From: Utricularia gibba
Lineage: Eukaryota > Streptophyta > Magnoliopsida > Lamiales > Lentibulariaceae
Direction of reading: 5' to 3'
NCBI GenBank assembly: GCA_002189035.1
Contig: NEEC01000010.1
Span: forward strand, 2,728,001-2,792,000
Length of the DNA stretch: 64,000 nt
The position numbers were made by a program, and so were the translations under genes. The notes below the pieces were generated by a model that saw nothing but the letters and a program-made list of their open reading frames with translations, searched no databases and was not told the origin of the DNA. Of the stretch, positions 12,134-23,433 are shown in pieces; position 1 is the first letter of the stretch, and each line of letters opens with the position of its first letter.

Positions 12134-13550
12134 TCTGAACCAGATGCCGCAGCCAACAAGTCTTCTTCATTGCCACCAGAGGACTCGTGTGTCTCAAGAA
12201 TTGTATTGTTTATTTGTTGCATCTCTCAGTTGCCACCTTCGTCTGGCTGCTCTGCTCAGCTGCTGGTTGTTCCCGCCGCACAGCTGCAGCAGCACATGCG
12301 CATGTGTACTTGAAATGTTGTACATAAATGCTGAACTTCGTTACTCCATCGATCAACCCCAGAAGCAGAAACAGAGACAAGTTGAAACGCAAATGGAACC
12401 AGGACTTTAAATGATCCCCAGCTGCAGAAAAAAAAATGATGAAAAGGAATACAAATATAAACTGGATACCCTTCCTCAATTAACTCATCACTATTTGTCT
12501 CATTATCAATGATTTTAAATGATCAAAAAATCATAAATAATTTGTATGAAGAGCATCTTATTCAAAAAAATTCAATCCTAATTCAATTCATATCATACAC
12601 AATTTGTTATCCAAAATAAACACGTCTTATTATATGAATCTCATGTTCACTATTTGATGAAAATTGCGTATTTAATCTCCTTTGTGGTGTAGAATACATG
12701 TTAAACTCCAATGTTGGTGATGTTGGATGGAATTAATATTCAATGTTTGTCATATGGTATAGAGTAATGTAACATTTGGAAAAATCACTTCATAATTGAT
12801 TTTAACAGAATTAGAAATTTTAATAGAATGAGAATTGATATATATTTAGAAGTATTTTTTAAAAATGATTCTTATATAATCAATTATATGAGAATTGAAT
12901 TGAATTTAGTAGAATATAATTGGTTTGCAAACGTTACCTTAATCTCAGGTAATTGCATGTGATTCGGCTCAATAAACAACTGAAAAAATTCCAACATCAA
13001 AATAAATCAAAACAATAGAACAAAAATGCTGACTTTTTTTATAGAATTAACGGAGATTTTTTAAGTTAAATACTTAATGAGACGGACGTTACACGCTAAA
13101 CAGGATTAATTAAGCGTTAATAATTAATTGTGTTGACCGCATGTGGTCCCCAGATAGCCCATAGCCTTGTACTACTATTTTTATTATTTTTTTATATGTA
13201 TGAACATGTTGATGCTGTAGATGGGCTCTATTTCAACGGTCAAGATTAAGACCCAGTTCTGCAAACACAACTTACTAAATATGTCAACATTATCCTTGCT
13301 TCCTTCTATTTCATCATAAAACCGCCTACAATCATTTCAAATGTGTAATGACATGGGTTTAATGACAATATTTCACATTGATTACGGACGGGATAAAATA
13401 TAAAAATACTTCTAATGTTATTAAAGATAATCGGTTGAATGGATTAAGTGAAACTATGAACCGCAAATGGAACCATGTATATTATCCACACTAATATTGG
13501 CTTGGTTCTGAAATGAAACCCTAGTCCCCAAATCAAAAACGAATGAATTC
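12134..13550. other. AT-rich intergenic region with a MITE-like element
   Basis: The 3-prime UTR of the RING-CH gene probably extends to about 12,450. Beyond that the sequence is AT-rich. A short element with near-matching terminal inverted repeats is listed separately. No coding frame is convincing. Confidence 0.5.
12769..12937. mobile_element. candidate MITE with 10-bp terminal inverted repeats
   Basis: GTAACATTTG at 12769-12778 faces CAAACGTTAC at 12928-12937, an inverted pair with one mismatch, enclosing a 169-base AT-rich body without coding capacity. A clear target-site duplication is not visible, so the call rests on the inverted ends and size only. Confidence 0.35.
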
Positions 13551-13568
13551 AACCCTAGATTTAGGGTT
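13551..13568. promoter_or_regulatory. inverted telo-box pair
   Basis: AACCCTA at 13551-13557 and TAGGGTT at 13562-13568 form an inverted pair four bases apart. A further AAACCCTAG lies near 13516. Telo-boxes are common in promoters of plant translation-related and snoRNA genes. Here they precede a block (13,580-13,950) whose product I cannot identify. Confidence 0.4.
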
Positions 13569-15096
13569 TGGGAAGAGATCCTCAATGGACTTGAACATGC
13601 ATCCGTCTTCTACACTGTCTTCCAAGCTCAGACATGAACCAAAACCATGATCTCTTATGGATACAGAAATGGAAACCCACGAAAGGAAGATCTACGTGGT
13701 TCAGAAATTTGCATACAAGGAACGTCGTTGCTGCATGCCCACTCCCACTCCCACGGCTCATTCTCCTCCAGCCTTGCAGGGATTGCAGAGCTGCTTTCTG
13801 GGTCCATCTGATAATGCAAAAAGTGTTCCCGCAATCACAAGCTGTATTGCAGGCCAGAAACCCTGAAAGTGGCATGTTGTTTAGGCAGCAGTCTTCGATC
13901 ACCACTAGCTCATCTCCAAACTATGCATGTGTTAGGTGGTTACTGAGCTGAATCTACTGCTTAGCTGCTACAAAACAACGTAGAAGATGTGGAGGTCGAC
14001 GATGGCGTGAAACACGAACCATAATATAATACCCCATTTCTGTGAAGTCTAAACTAGTGTCTTATAAAAGCAATATGATATGAATTTTTAATGTAAACAA
14101 ATTGACGGAAATCGCCAATCTATGAAGCATATGCATTAATTGTATGTTCTCGTTTCATTAATTCATATGCTTAGTGAATTAATGCACTACAGTGACCGTA
14201 ACACAGTCTCTAGGGACAGCTACGGAAATGGGAAAGCCAGGCCACTTGCTTTTGGAATCTCTGACCTTTAGACATCGCGAAGGTTTAATCCATTCTCTTG
14301 GTGATTCAAGATAACATAAACTAAAGAATGACATCATGATTAGGTGCTAGGTAAGAATTATCAGTGCTGAAAATGTTTTTTTTTTTTTGACGCCAAGGAG
14401 CTGTGAAAGATGGCTTTCACCAGTAAGCACTTTTTCTGGTCTGCCCTCAGTCAATGGAAACCAATCTGCCAAGTTGTTTGAATTCGCATCATCTACCAGG
14501 CAGAGAGGTAATACACAAACATTCTATCATAACTTCTCGTTTCCCATTAGCAGCATAAACCAAAGTGAATACTAATGTGTGTTTATGTAATGTTGTTTCG
14601 GGTTCCGGAATCGAGTTCTAATTCTCAAATTTCAAAAGTATAAGCATGATAAGGATGATGAACTAGCATGTGAGGTACAAGCTTATTGTTCATCCCTTGG
14701 GATGATCCTAAAGCACATGTGGGATCACTTATTTTTAAACATAGAATCAAATTTGAAGTTTAGGGGATGAATGAATAGAGCAAGCTAAGTAATTATGGTA
14801 CTTGTTTTCCTTCAAACTACATAATTGTATTTCATCTCTAACCATTTTGCCTACATGGGAATATTTTTTTTCACCTCAACTTATAGGTAGCCCCTATCTC
14901 CCTTAAAATAATGGCAAATGTATAAATTCAATATTGAATTTATTAAGATGAAGACTGGCTGGTTAAGTATCAGCATGATCCAAGGGCTATGGCCTAGACC
15001 TTGTAATAAACTATACTTTTCAAATAACATCTTCAAGATTTGCCAGCCTTGATCCATTTTTCTTCTCCTCATGCTTCTCTCAAGTTGAAACTTTCC
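13569..15096. other. unassigned region with a possible small transcript
   Basis: From 13,580 to 13,950 base composition resembles coding DNA and several short frames overlap on both strands, but none has a known domain or a consistent partner exon. From 14,000 to 15,096 the DNA is AT-rich; the last part is likely the WRKY leader. I see no proof of a protein gene here. Confidence 0.35.
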
Positions 15097-16315
15097 ATGG
15101 AGGCCAAGAACATGAAGCTTGAGGGTGATAACTCACCGGAAATTCCAAACGGCAATCATCCTTGGCGATCGGTCCTGCGGGATGCGAAGACAACCTCCTC
15201 GAAACGAAGGTGTGTGTTAGATGGATTACTTTGAGCCTTTGGATTCACAGCATGATCCTCAATGGTTTTTGTTTCTAAATGATCTTTGGGAAAGTAGATG
15301 GACTTAGGGGGATTGGTTTCAGTCACTTACTATGGCTATTTCAGTGGATTCCTAAATTTTGTTACATGGGAATTGTTCCAATCAATTGATGCTTGAATTT
15401 CAAAGAGGGAAGAGGGAGAGTCTTGTTCTTGTTCTTGAAAATTAGTTGAAAACTTCCTGTGTTGGGCAGTAGAAAAGGCATACAAAAACGAGTAGTTTCC
15501 ATACCATTCAAAGAACTCGAAGGGCTCCGCCTGAAAGGAGACCAGATGAGTTCTCCCCCACCGGATTCGTGGGCGTGGCGGAAGTACGGCCAGAAACCGA
15601 TCAAAGGTTCTCCTTATCCAAGGTGAATTTTTTTCATTCATATGCGCCTGAGATGGAAATTTGAAATGGGAATCGAAATCACCATTAATCCATGTTGCCT
15701 TGTAAACTAGGATAGTGATGGTAGTTTCTGGTACGTAGGGGTTATTATAGGTGCAGTAGCTCAAAGGGATGTCCAGCAAGAAAACAAGTCGAGAGAAGCT
15801 GTGTCGATCCGAGCATGCTGCTTGTAACATACACTTGCGATCACAACCATCCCTGTCCGGCAACCTTGAGATCTAATTCGCACAACTTCAATGCTTCCAA
15901 AACTGTCACAACCATGGAGGAGGATGAAGAAGAGCAAGAAGAGGAAGAAGAAGAAGGAGAAGAAGAAGAAAAGAATAAACCTCGGAAGGAGATTGATCAT
16001 ATTGTGTCTGAAGAGCCACCGCCGTTGATCAATGCCACTGACTACTGGTGGTTTGCAGATTTTGAGCCGGCCAGTTGCATCGATGCGGTGGACATTCCGG
16101 CGGGTTGCGTGGACGACAACGAAAAGGACATGGCCATGATCCTCACAATGCGAGAGGAGGATGAACCCCTTTTCGCCGATCTCGGCGAGTTGCCCGAGTG
16201 CTCGACTGTTTTCCGGCGTGGGATGGCGGATCAGCGCCCCGCTGGAGATTCTTCACCTCCGGCAGCAGGGAGCTTCCACTTGGCTACAACTATGGTATCT
16301 TCAGGTCATGAGTAA
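15097..16315 (+). CDS. WRKY transcription factor, group IIe
   Basis: Three exons, 15097-15209, 15470-15622 and 15739-16315, give 280 residues. The middle exon carries [14 protein letters not shown], then [19 protein letters not shown]. The intron sits inside the WRKY domain after the PR residues, as is usual for group II genes. The third exon completes the zinc finger (CSSSKGC and HNH, spacing C-X5-C). Similarity is to the WRKY65/69/35/14 branch, DNA-binding regulators that recognise W-boxes. A strongly acidic tract (about residues 140-160, Glu-rich, encoded by GAA/GAG repeats) follows and may serve activation. The start ATG at 15097 is chosen for the MEAKN opening; an in-frame ATG at 15040 is possible. 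The native target genes are unknown. Confidence 0.92.
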
Positions 16316-18006
16316 ATAATTCTACATTATTAATTAATTGTTTCTTCATATACAAAATAAATTCGACACTTGAAAAAAAAAAAAAGAACTACCAATTCTA
16401 GTACAAGTTTTGTAGCTACAACTTCATACTCCATTCATGTTTAACTCTCTTTTAGCTAGCTAGCTATTCTCATACAAATTTCACAAACATTATTATGATC
16501 AATAAACGTGCATAGTCGATGATTGTGATCAAAAGTGAACATGTTTAACACATTAGACAAATTGATTTCACTAAAATTAAATGAACGAATATAACAAAAT
16601 GATCAAACTAAATCATTATATCAAATACGATATTACAAATATGAATCATATCGAAACATGGGGATAATGTTCCCTTTAGAATACAAAGGTGTTTCCAAAA
16701 GACTCTCCTCAAAAACCCATTCAAGATAACTTTGTATTATTTCTTAAGTACATTTCAAATCATGGAAAAGTTATTTATAGATAAATGAGTTTTCATGAAT
16801 CTCGAATATAATATGAATAATATGTTGAAATTTGGTATATTAACATAATACAAAATTATGAATATCTCAAATATTTGAGATATTTTAACTCCTTTGGATA
16901 AAAAAATATCTTTATTGGGCTTATGCCTATAAATTTATCCGACTTGTTTTGGATAAAGTGCACTCGCAGTGCAGACAGATGGAATGATTCTATAAATAGA
17001 AACTGGAAATAGGTTCTAAGAAACATTTTAGGTAAGAATGTATCTATTGAGAGTTATGAAGCCGGGCTCGACCATGACAGGGAGATAGAGGTAACATTTA
17101 GAAATTATCAGAATCAATTTTATTTAGAATGATTATTAATAAAATTGATCATGTTTTCCAAATGTATATTAAATTCTATTTTACAAGAATTAATTTTTAA
17201 GAATCAATTCACTTCACTTTAGCTTCAAGTAAGCTATCGACTTGTAGTAAAGTTGGTACTTCCTAATGATTGTGGTGTCTTGGAATTGGATTGCGAAGCC
17301 CACCTTGGTAATACATGTCACAGACATTGCAGTAGAGTATTCGAAACCAAAGAATTAGACTGGATGATTAATCAAACCATATCTTATTACATAATTCAAA
17401 TTAAGATCATAACATTGACATCATACGTCAGTCCTTGATTTCTATGAGCTGCTGTGTATGGCTTGATGTGAAGCAAACGAAACCCACATCGACAATGGAT
17501 GTGAGCTGCATTTGCTTGTATGCTATAAATATTGCCGGGATGGGCGCATTTATTTTACTTGATGGGCCCACGCGTGGCTCCCGCGAAGGAAAGAAACGTG
17601 TAGGCCGGGAGGTCGGCTCTGGCTTCTAATATTTTGCTATCTACCCGTCCCATCAATCACGGCCGTCGGCTCTGCCCTCGGGCCCACATGATTGGTTTAT
17701 TTGCATACAGGCCACGCGCCGTCGTGTGACCTAAGCGTGGAAATTCATAATTTCTTCGTAGAATGGTTTGGGAGTATTCTTTTTTGATAATTTATTTAGT
17801 TATTCTTTTTATATTAAAATTATAAATTGAGATTTTGATATTCATTTTAGAAGTTACTGATTTTTTTGAATTTTTTATAATTAAATAAGAACTTAATTAA
17901 AAAAGTATGTTATTTACTTATACTATCAACTTTTATAATATAATATATATTTTTTTTTATAATTTTAAAATAAATTTAAGTTACAAAACATTATCTGTAA
18001 ATACAG
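16316..18006. other. AT-rich intergenic region with a GC-richer insert
   Basis: Most of the stretch is AT-rich and non-coding. The part from about 17,480 to 17,720 is GC-richer and contains an USE-like AACCCACATCG (17481-17491) with TATAAATA 32 bases further on (17524-17531), then GGGCCCAC motifs. No RNA or protein product could be recognised. Confidence 0.4.
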
Positions 18007-19294
18007 CTAAAATATTACAATTTGTCTGTCGCCCGGCGCGTGATATGAACCATCATGGAGCAGATACACCTGGCTCTGCACCACCGTGGTGCCCATTTTG
18101 AACCCCGGCACCACCGTGAACGCCACTTTCGAATCGGCGCCCGCAAAATCGCCGGTTACGCTCTCCATATACACATCCGAAAACCTGGTGTCCCTCTGAA
18201 CTTGAAATGCGCTAATTCGATCATCGAAGCTGAAGCTCGCCAAGCAATTCAGAAGCCAAAAGCGTCTCCCCATTTCACGATATGCCTTGAAGAAATCCGT
18301 TTCCGGGAACTCCCCTGAATCCACCATTTTCCTCTGGTTCAAGTTACCGAAGAAGGAGAATTCCATTTTCGGATGAATCAAGTTCAAGTACTTGCATTTC
18401 AAGAACTTCCCAAACGAAGAAGAAGATGATGAAGAGCTTGGATTCTTCTTCAGAAATTCCATCACATTTTCATCCTTCAACAATACTTCCTCCGACGGAG
18501 AATCGTCGTACCCATACAGAGAACTGTTGAACCCAGATAGCATTTCCCCGCAGACGAATGCTTCGAAAGCGAAAATCAAATGATTTGGTTTCAAGAAAAC
18601 TGTGTTCGGGTGAAGCAGATTGGCAATAGACTGAACATCCCAATTGGCAGACTCCATTTCTCGAATCAGTAGCTTGGCAAAACATCGAACAGATCTCAGG
18701 CAATATTTCAAAACGAAGGTAAAATCACTGGGACTCAATCTTGGGGAGAGTAGGCCAGCGATCCACCCCAACGGCTTTCAATCTCCGGTTCTCTTCATCC
18801 AGGCGTTGTCTGAGAGCCAATACTCTGGCACCCATACTTTCATGCTCTGCCCTCATTTTCCGGATCGTAATTTTGAACGTTTTCATCAGCGACTGCTGTT
18901 CTCGAATCTCGGCGAGCGTCAACGTTACATGAGGTGGAGAAGTATCGATCTCTTTCTTAAGGAAACTCTGCTTCAGCTCGGAAAGCGAATTGAGCTCTTC
19001 GACAAGGAGTCGATCGGCGACTTGGATGGCAGCGGCGTCGAAGGGGAACTGGGCGAGTTGGAGTTCGGCGTAGGCGGCTTTGAAAGCGGAAACGGACGCG
19101 AAAAGCTTCGCGATGAAGGCGACCTCCGCGGAGGCCTCGTGGGCTTGGTTCTGCATTTCCGAGAACGGGGCCTTCTCCTTCTCCAGCGGGGCAACCAATG
19201 GGGAGAACCAGGGATGCCGTGCTGCCTTCCCTTTTCGAACTGCTTTCGAAAAGATTGCTGAGTGAGGATGAGCTTTGGAGGTCGGAGGATCCAT
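18007..19294 (-). CDS. GIL1/IRKI-like protein (DUF641), one apparent frameshift
   Basis: The gene reads on the minus strand as one exon from ATG at 19294 (MDPPTSKAH) to the stop at 18007. The N-terminal DUF641 part holds KLFASVSAFKAAYAELQLAQ, a leucine-rich coiled-coil region and IREQQSLMKTFKI. The C-terminal part holds SPSDFTFVLKYCLRSVR, WDVQSIANLLHP, a run of eight serines and the conserved end VYMESVTGDF to FTVVPGFKMG. These are hallmarks of GRAVITROPIC IN THE LIGHT 1 and its relatives, which act in light control of gravitropism and related signalling. The two halves are in different frames that overlap at 18725-18771. The length 1,288 is one more than a multiple of three, and dropping one base in a C-run there (18766-18769, or the G-run 18743-18746) rejoins them as about 428 residues. 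Assembly error is the simplest cause. Confidence 0.85.
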
Positions 19295-19360
19295 CAAATC
19301 GGAAATTCTTCCTAACAAACCACGCAGGAATACACGCAGATCGCCGATCACGACCACCAT

Positions 19361-20595
19361 TAATTCCGGAACTCCCCCGCCCAGTTGGTAATATGAATTA
19401 ACTAGTTAGATTTAGAATACAATTTTTTTTAATAAATAAAAGTATCCAATTTTATTTATATTATTTAAAATAGAATTAATGTTTCAATCAATAAAATGTT
19501 TTCTGATTTATTATAAAACGATTAAAAATTAAATAGAATAAATTTAATAAAATATAAAAATAAAACATTACTTAATATTAATTTAATACCATAAAATCAT
19601 AAAAATTAAATAATTAAAACAAATAACATCCTACAACACACGTGGTAGGGGTGTGAACTTGGTATCAAAAATCCACAATCCAATAAAAAATGAAGAAATC
19701 TTTTTTATATGAACTTGGTGTGTCCATCTTCTCTTGTGTGGATCCACCAAATGCTAATATCCTGCTACTATATGTGTGAAGCCATAGCAGAAGAGACCAA
19801 AATATACCCACAAGATGATAAGAAAGAAGAAACAAAATTGGATAGAAATGGACTGGTTCAAAGAGCATCAAAGAAGTTCCCCATTTTGTGTGTGAAACCA
19901 CTGGATGACAAAGATGGACAGAACAGTAGAGGTAGACATCCATATGACATGGGGTGTGAAAGTGTTTAAGGGATTCTCACATTCTTGTGTGTGTAATCAA
20001 ACATTCATACTTGCTTCATCCCAGAAATTCAGACACTTGAGTCAAACTACCAAACCTGACCTTAATGATTCAAAACTCTTGGATTGCTCATCCTGCCGAC
20101 TTCAATGGGACTCACTCTATAACAGACAACCATGTAACCTGGATTCTGTGTGAACCCAACCAACCCCACGGTGTCTCAATACTGTCTCATGTTATAAGAA
20201 CAAGGAAAACATGTTGCCGTACAATTTGGGAGTGGAGCCTCCGAATCTCATGTAAATTCACCTGTTTAGGACAAAGGGTGACGACACAAGACTTGGAGAT
20301 GGTAATAAACAGATGTGGGTCTGATCTGTGAGCACAATTCCCATAAAAAGTTGTCTCCAAAAGAACAAGTTACAGAGAGAGAATACAGTCGTCCTGCCCT
20401 GCGTCCACCATGAAAACAAGGTGTCGGGTATGTCCTCGTGCATAGCAATAAGATGGGTGGGCCGTTGTCCACAACTCTCTCACAACTATTGGAATGGAAC
20501 CATGGTAATCAACGTTACAAACTTTTAAACCAATGCAACTAACTAAAGATGGACGTGTGTGATGCATCTATTTACAGCATCACTACAGATATACC
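19361..20595. other. intergenic region upstream of DUF641 gene and downstream of ERD2
   Basis: The left 300 bases are very AT-rich. From about 19,690 to 20,570 composition is more balanced and several short frames exist on the plus strand. None shows a domain or supports a spliced model. The right end will be ERD2 3-prime UTR. Confidence 0.45.
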
Positions 20596-22783
20596 TCACG
20601 ATGGCAACTTCAGCTTTGCATTGTTTTTCCAACTGCCGGAAAAGAAAACTTATTAGATATCAGCAGAATTTAAAAGTATACCAAGGAACGAGTGGATTAT
20701 GATTTTCAAAGGCACCTGATGAAGTAATAGTAGAAGAAGTCTGCATAAAGAGCTGTCTGGACAAGCCCAGAAACGACCGCTGAGGGATAAAAAAAAAAAA
20801 AAAAGAAGAAGCAGAGTCAAATGTAAGAGCCAGCAGAATATCAGTAATGACTAACTAATTTCCATCACTTACAAATCCATCGGCCAAAATGTGCTTCAGT
20901 GAAATATCGGTATATCCAGTTCAGGATGTAAAATCCACGATACGCGCTGCAAGCAGTAGGTGCACTGAATGTTATCTCATGATTTCTTGCCCATATTTAA
21001 AGCAACAGATTTTATTAGGTGAAGAGAGAAGCCAATAATACATAACAAAAAAATCGCTAGTTTCCAATAAACAATGGTTCAATACTCTACAGTGTTTTCC
21101 CGCAGTGAGAGGCACTGGAAAATCACTATTCATGGTCAGATAAACACATAAAGTGAAAAGCTCATGCTCTTTATTTCATATCAATAGTGGCCGCCTATAT
21201 CCTCCGCTTAAGGACCTAGATTTATCATTAAGCTATATCAGTCAACAAACCTTTCTCTCAAATTCAACACATTTCAAGTTAAAAGATGGAAACTCCAGAT
21301 CATGTCATACTCATAACAGGCGTAATATTCAAACAATCAAAGATGTACATTTATTTGTCCACTCAGCTTAAAACAAAATGCTTCATTCATATTCATCATT
21401 ACACAGATATACTACCAAGGAAGGACTCTTACTATCATAACTGGTGTGGATTAAATGGCTAATCAGTAAGCAAACTAAACTGCAGTGAAACAAATAAAGC
21501 CACACTATCCAAATAAACAGGACAGCGATTTCATCAGCCTATGCTGCTAGAAGAGCAAATTACCCTAGAAAGAAAACGTATTTTCCTGTCAAATTGTCCA
21601 CATTTCCACTTCTTTGCAATAGCACCAACTGCGGTAAAATTGCAACTGCCTCCAAGTATATCGAAAACGTCCAAAGTATCTGAAACATAGTCGAAATAAA
21701 TTAAGGAGGCATTCCAAACAAAAATTCGATATGTTGGATTCAAAATCCATCTCATCCACGGTCCAAGAATAGGAAATATGAAAAGATGACAGCAACTAAT
21801 AGATAAGGAATTATATCTTGAATCATGTGTTTGAAGCACTACTTTAGTATGCACCCAATGTAACAAATGGATTTATTCATGCAGGGTACATTGCAAATTC
21901 CTTAGAATACACCCATTTGACGCTGGGGATTTAGAGATCCTAACTCTGATAGTAACACTGAAGCATTAAACTGACAGGAAATTTCCTGTATTCAGTTCAA
22001 ACGAGTGCTCGAAAAAAATTAGAATAAGTTGAAATAATTCGATCCTGGGAAAACTGACCTCCTGAAATGAGAACTTCTCATGAATAAGAAGCCCTAAAAG
22101 CAAACTAGCTCCCACAAGAAAATAGTGCCTGAATGTATCAAGCTGACGGTCATAGGATCGCTTTACAACATGATGAAACCTCATCCACCATACAATTGCC
22201 AGAGAACTACCAATGAACACAAGCTTCATCACAGTATTATAAACTGAAATGAAGTCTGTGAACAAATCAAGGTAGCGAGCGAGGAATACAATTGCATACA
22301 GTTCCTGCGTCTTCAATGAAATACCTGGACGAAATATAGAAGACAAACACAAAATCACACTTTTAAGTTTCACATGAAGGCTTGTAAAGCATGATGATTA
22401 ATAACGCCCCCAAACAGAAATCTGAGCACACTTGCAAATAAAAAAGTCAAGATATTTAAATTGAGATTACGCAAAAAAAAAAGATAACAGTGTCAGCAGA
22501 ATGTAGTCAAATCAACCGACGAATTCAAATATACATATAGACGTATCAAGCTATATCACATGGCATTGATTCAAATTTCTGGCTCAAGGTACCGAATTGC
22601 ATTGCAGTACAGCATCAAAAAACCTAATGGGCTGTATAATAAAGAAAAAATATGAAATAACTGGCAAAAGAGACACAAAAAAAACCCCTAACCTGAGCAA
22701 GATTTCGTGGCGTAAATTTTGAGCAGCAGCACTAAAATACTGATCAAATGCGTCATATCGCCAGCAAATCTAAAGATATTCAT
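20596..22783 (-). CDS. ERD2: ER lumen protein-retaining receptor (KDEL/HDEL receptor)
   Basis: Six exons on the minus strand: 22783-22693, 22324-22059, 21679-21564, 20946-20873, 20779-20716 and 20632-20596. They sum to exactly 215 residues, the canonical ERD2 length. The protein begins [15 protein letters not shown] and ends [12 protein letters not shown]. Landmarks are [49 protein letters not shown] and [12 protein letters not shown]2 is a seven-helix Golgi receptor that binds the C-terminal H/KDEL signal of escaped ER proteins and returns them by COPI vesicles. Sequence details such as FFYYYFISWKNN agree with plant ERD2 and ERD2B rather than the longer ERD2-like proteins. It shares a short upstream region with the divergent PUB17 gene. 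This is one of the best supported models in the window. Confidence 0.96.
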
Positions 22784-23433
22784 GGCTGCAAGCCAAGTTT
22801 GAGCAGTCCAGGTAACAATTCAGAAACCAGGATGGAGAGGGCAGTTGCTCTCGCTGAATCAGTTTTGCCCCAAAGAAAGGGGAGCGCGAAATCCGAATTT
22901 GGTCCCCAGATTACGCCAAAACCACATTTTTGGCCTCATAAATTTAAAAATTCAACTTCTGGCCCAATTCTCAAGCTTGGAAAATTTTTGTTGCATTATG
23001 CAATAATAAAATTATGAGTTTTAATCCAAATTAATAAATAAATGGAAAAATATGTTTAATATTTATTCAATAATTTTTAATTATTGGAACCGCATTTTTT
23101 TAAAAAAAATCTCCTATATTCGAAATTCCAGATTAAAGAAAATAAAAAAGAAAATGGAGCAAACGCGGACATCCATGAATTTGGTCAACTCCGTCGTCAT
23201 GAGTCATTAGACCAGCAACGCCGACGCAGCTTCCTGAAGTTGTCACTTGTCACCCTCCTGGAGAAACTGCGGTGGAAGCCTCCCGACAACGAGAAGCCCT
23301 TACGCGGATTCTCGATCCCACCACTTCTATAAAAAACACATGCTGGGTTTTCTACTAGCTCTTGTTTTTTGTTCTTGCATTTTTCGCATTCTTTAAGATT
23401 CTTTCCCTCGTTTTTGTTTTTGTTGTTGTGGGG
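22784..23433. promoter_or_regulatory. divergent promoter region of ERD2 (-) and PUB17 (+)
   Basis: The 650 bases separate two start codons that face away from each other. The PUB17 side has TATAAAA at 23328-23334, about 100 bases before its ATG, and a GGTCAA motif at 23183-23188, the complement of the W-box core TTGACC. The ERD2 side has no obvious TATA box. W-box control would fit a defence-linked U-box gene but is an inference. Confidence 0.6.
23328..23334 (+). promoter_or_regulatory. TATA box of PUB17-like gene
   Basis: TATAAAA lies at the expected place for a start of transcription near 23,360, leaving a leader of about 75 bases before the ATG at 23434. Confidence 0.6.

Noticed and set aside
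13582-13905. 107-residue minus-strand frame with several Cys
   Set aside because: Cys spacing fits no zinc-finger family; overlapping frames on the plus strand are equally open.
18725-18771. Intron joining the two halves of the DUF641 gene
   Set aside because: The frames overlap by under 50 bases, leaving no room for an intron of normal size.
22748-23332. Plus-strand frames between ERD2 and PUB17
   Set aside because: They lie over the ERD2 first exon and the divergent promoter; no homology.
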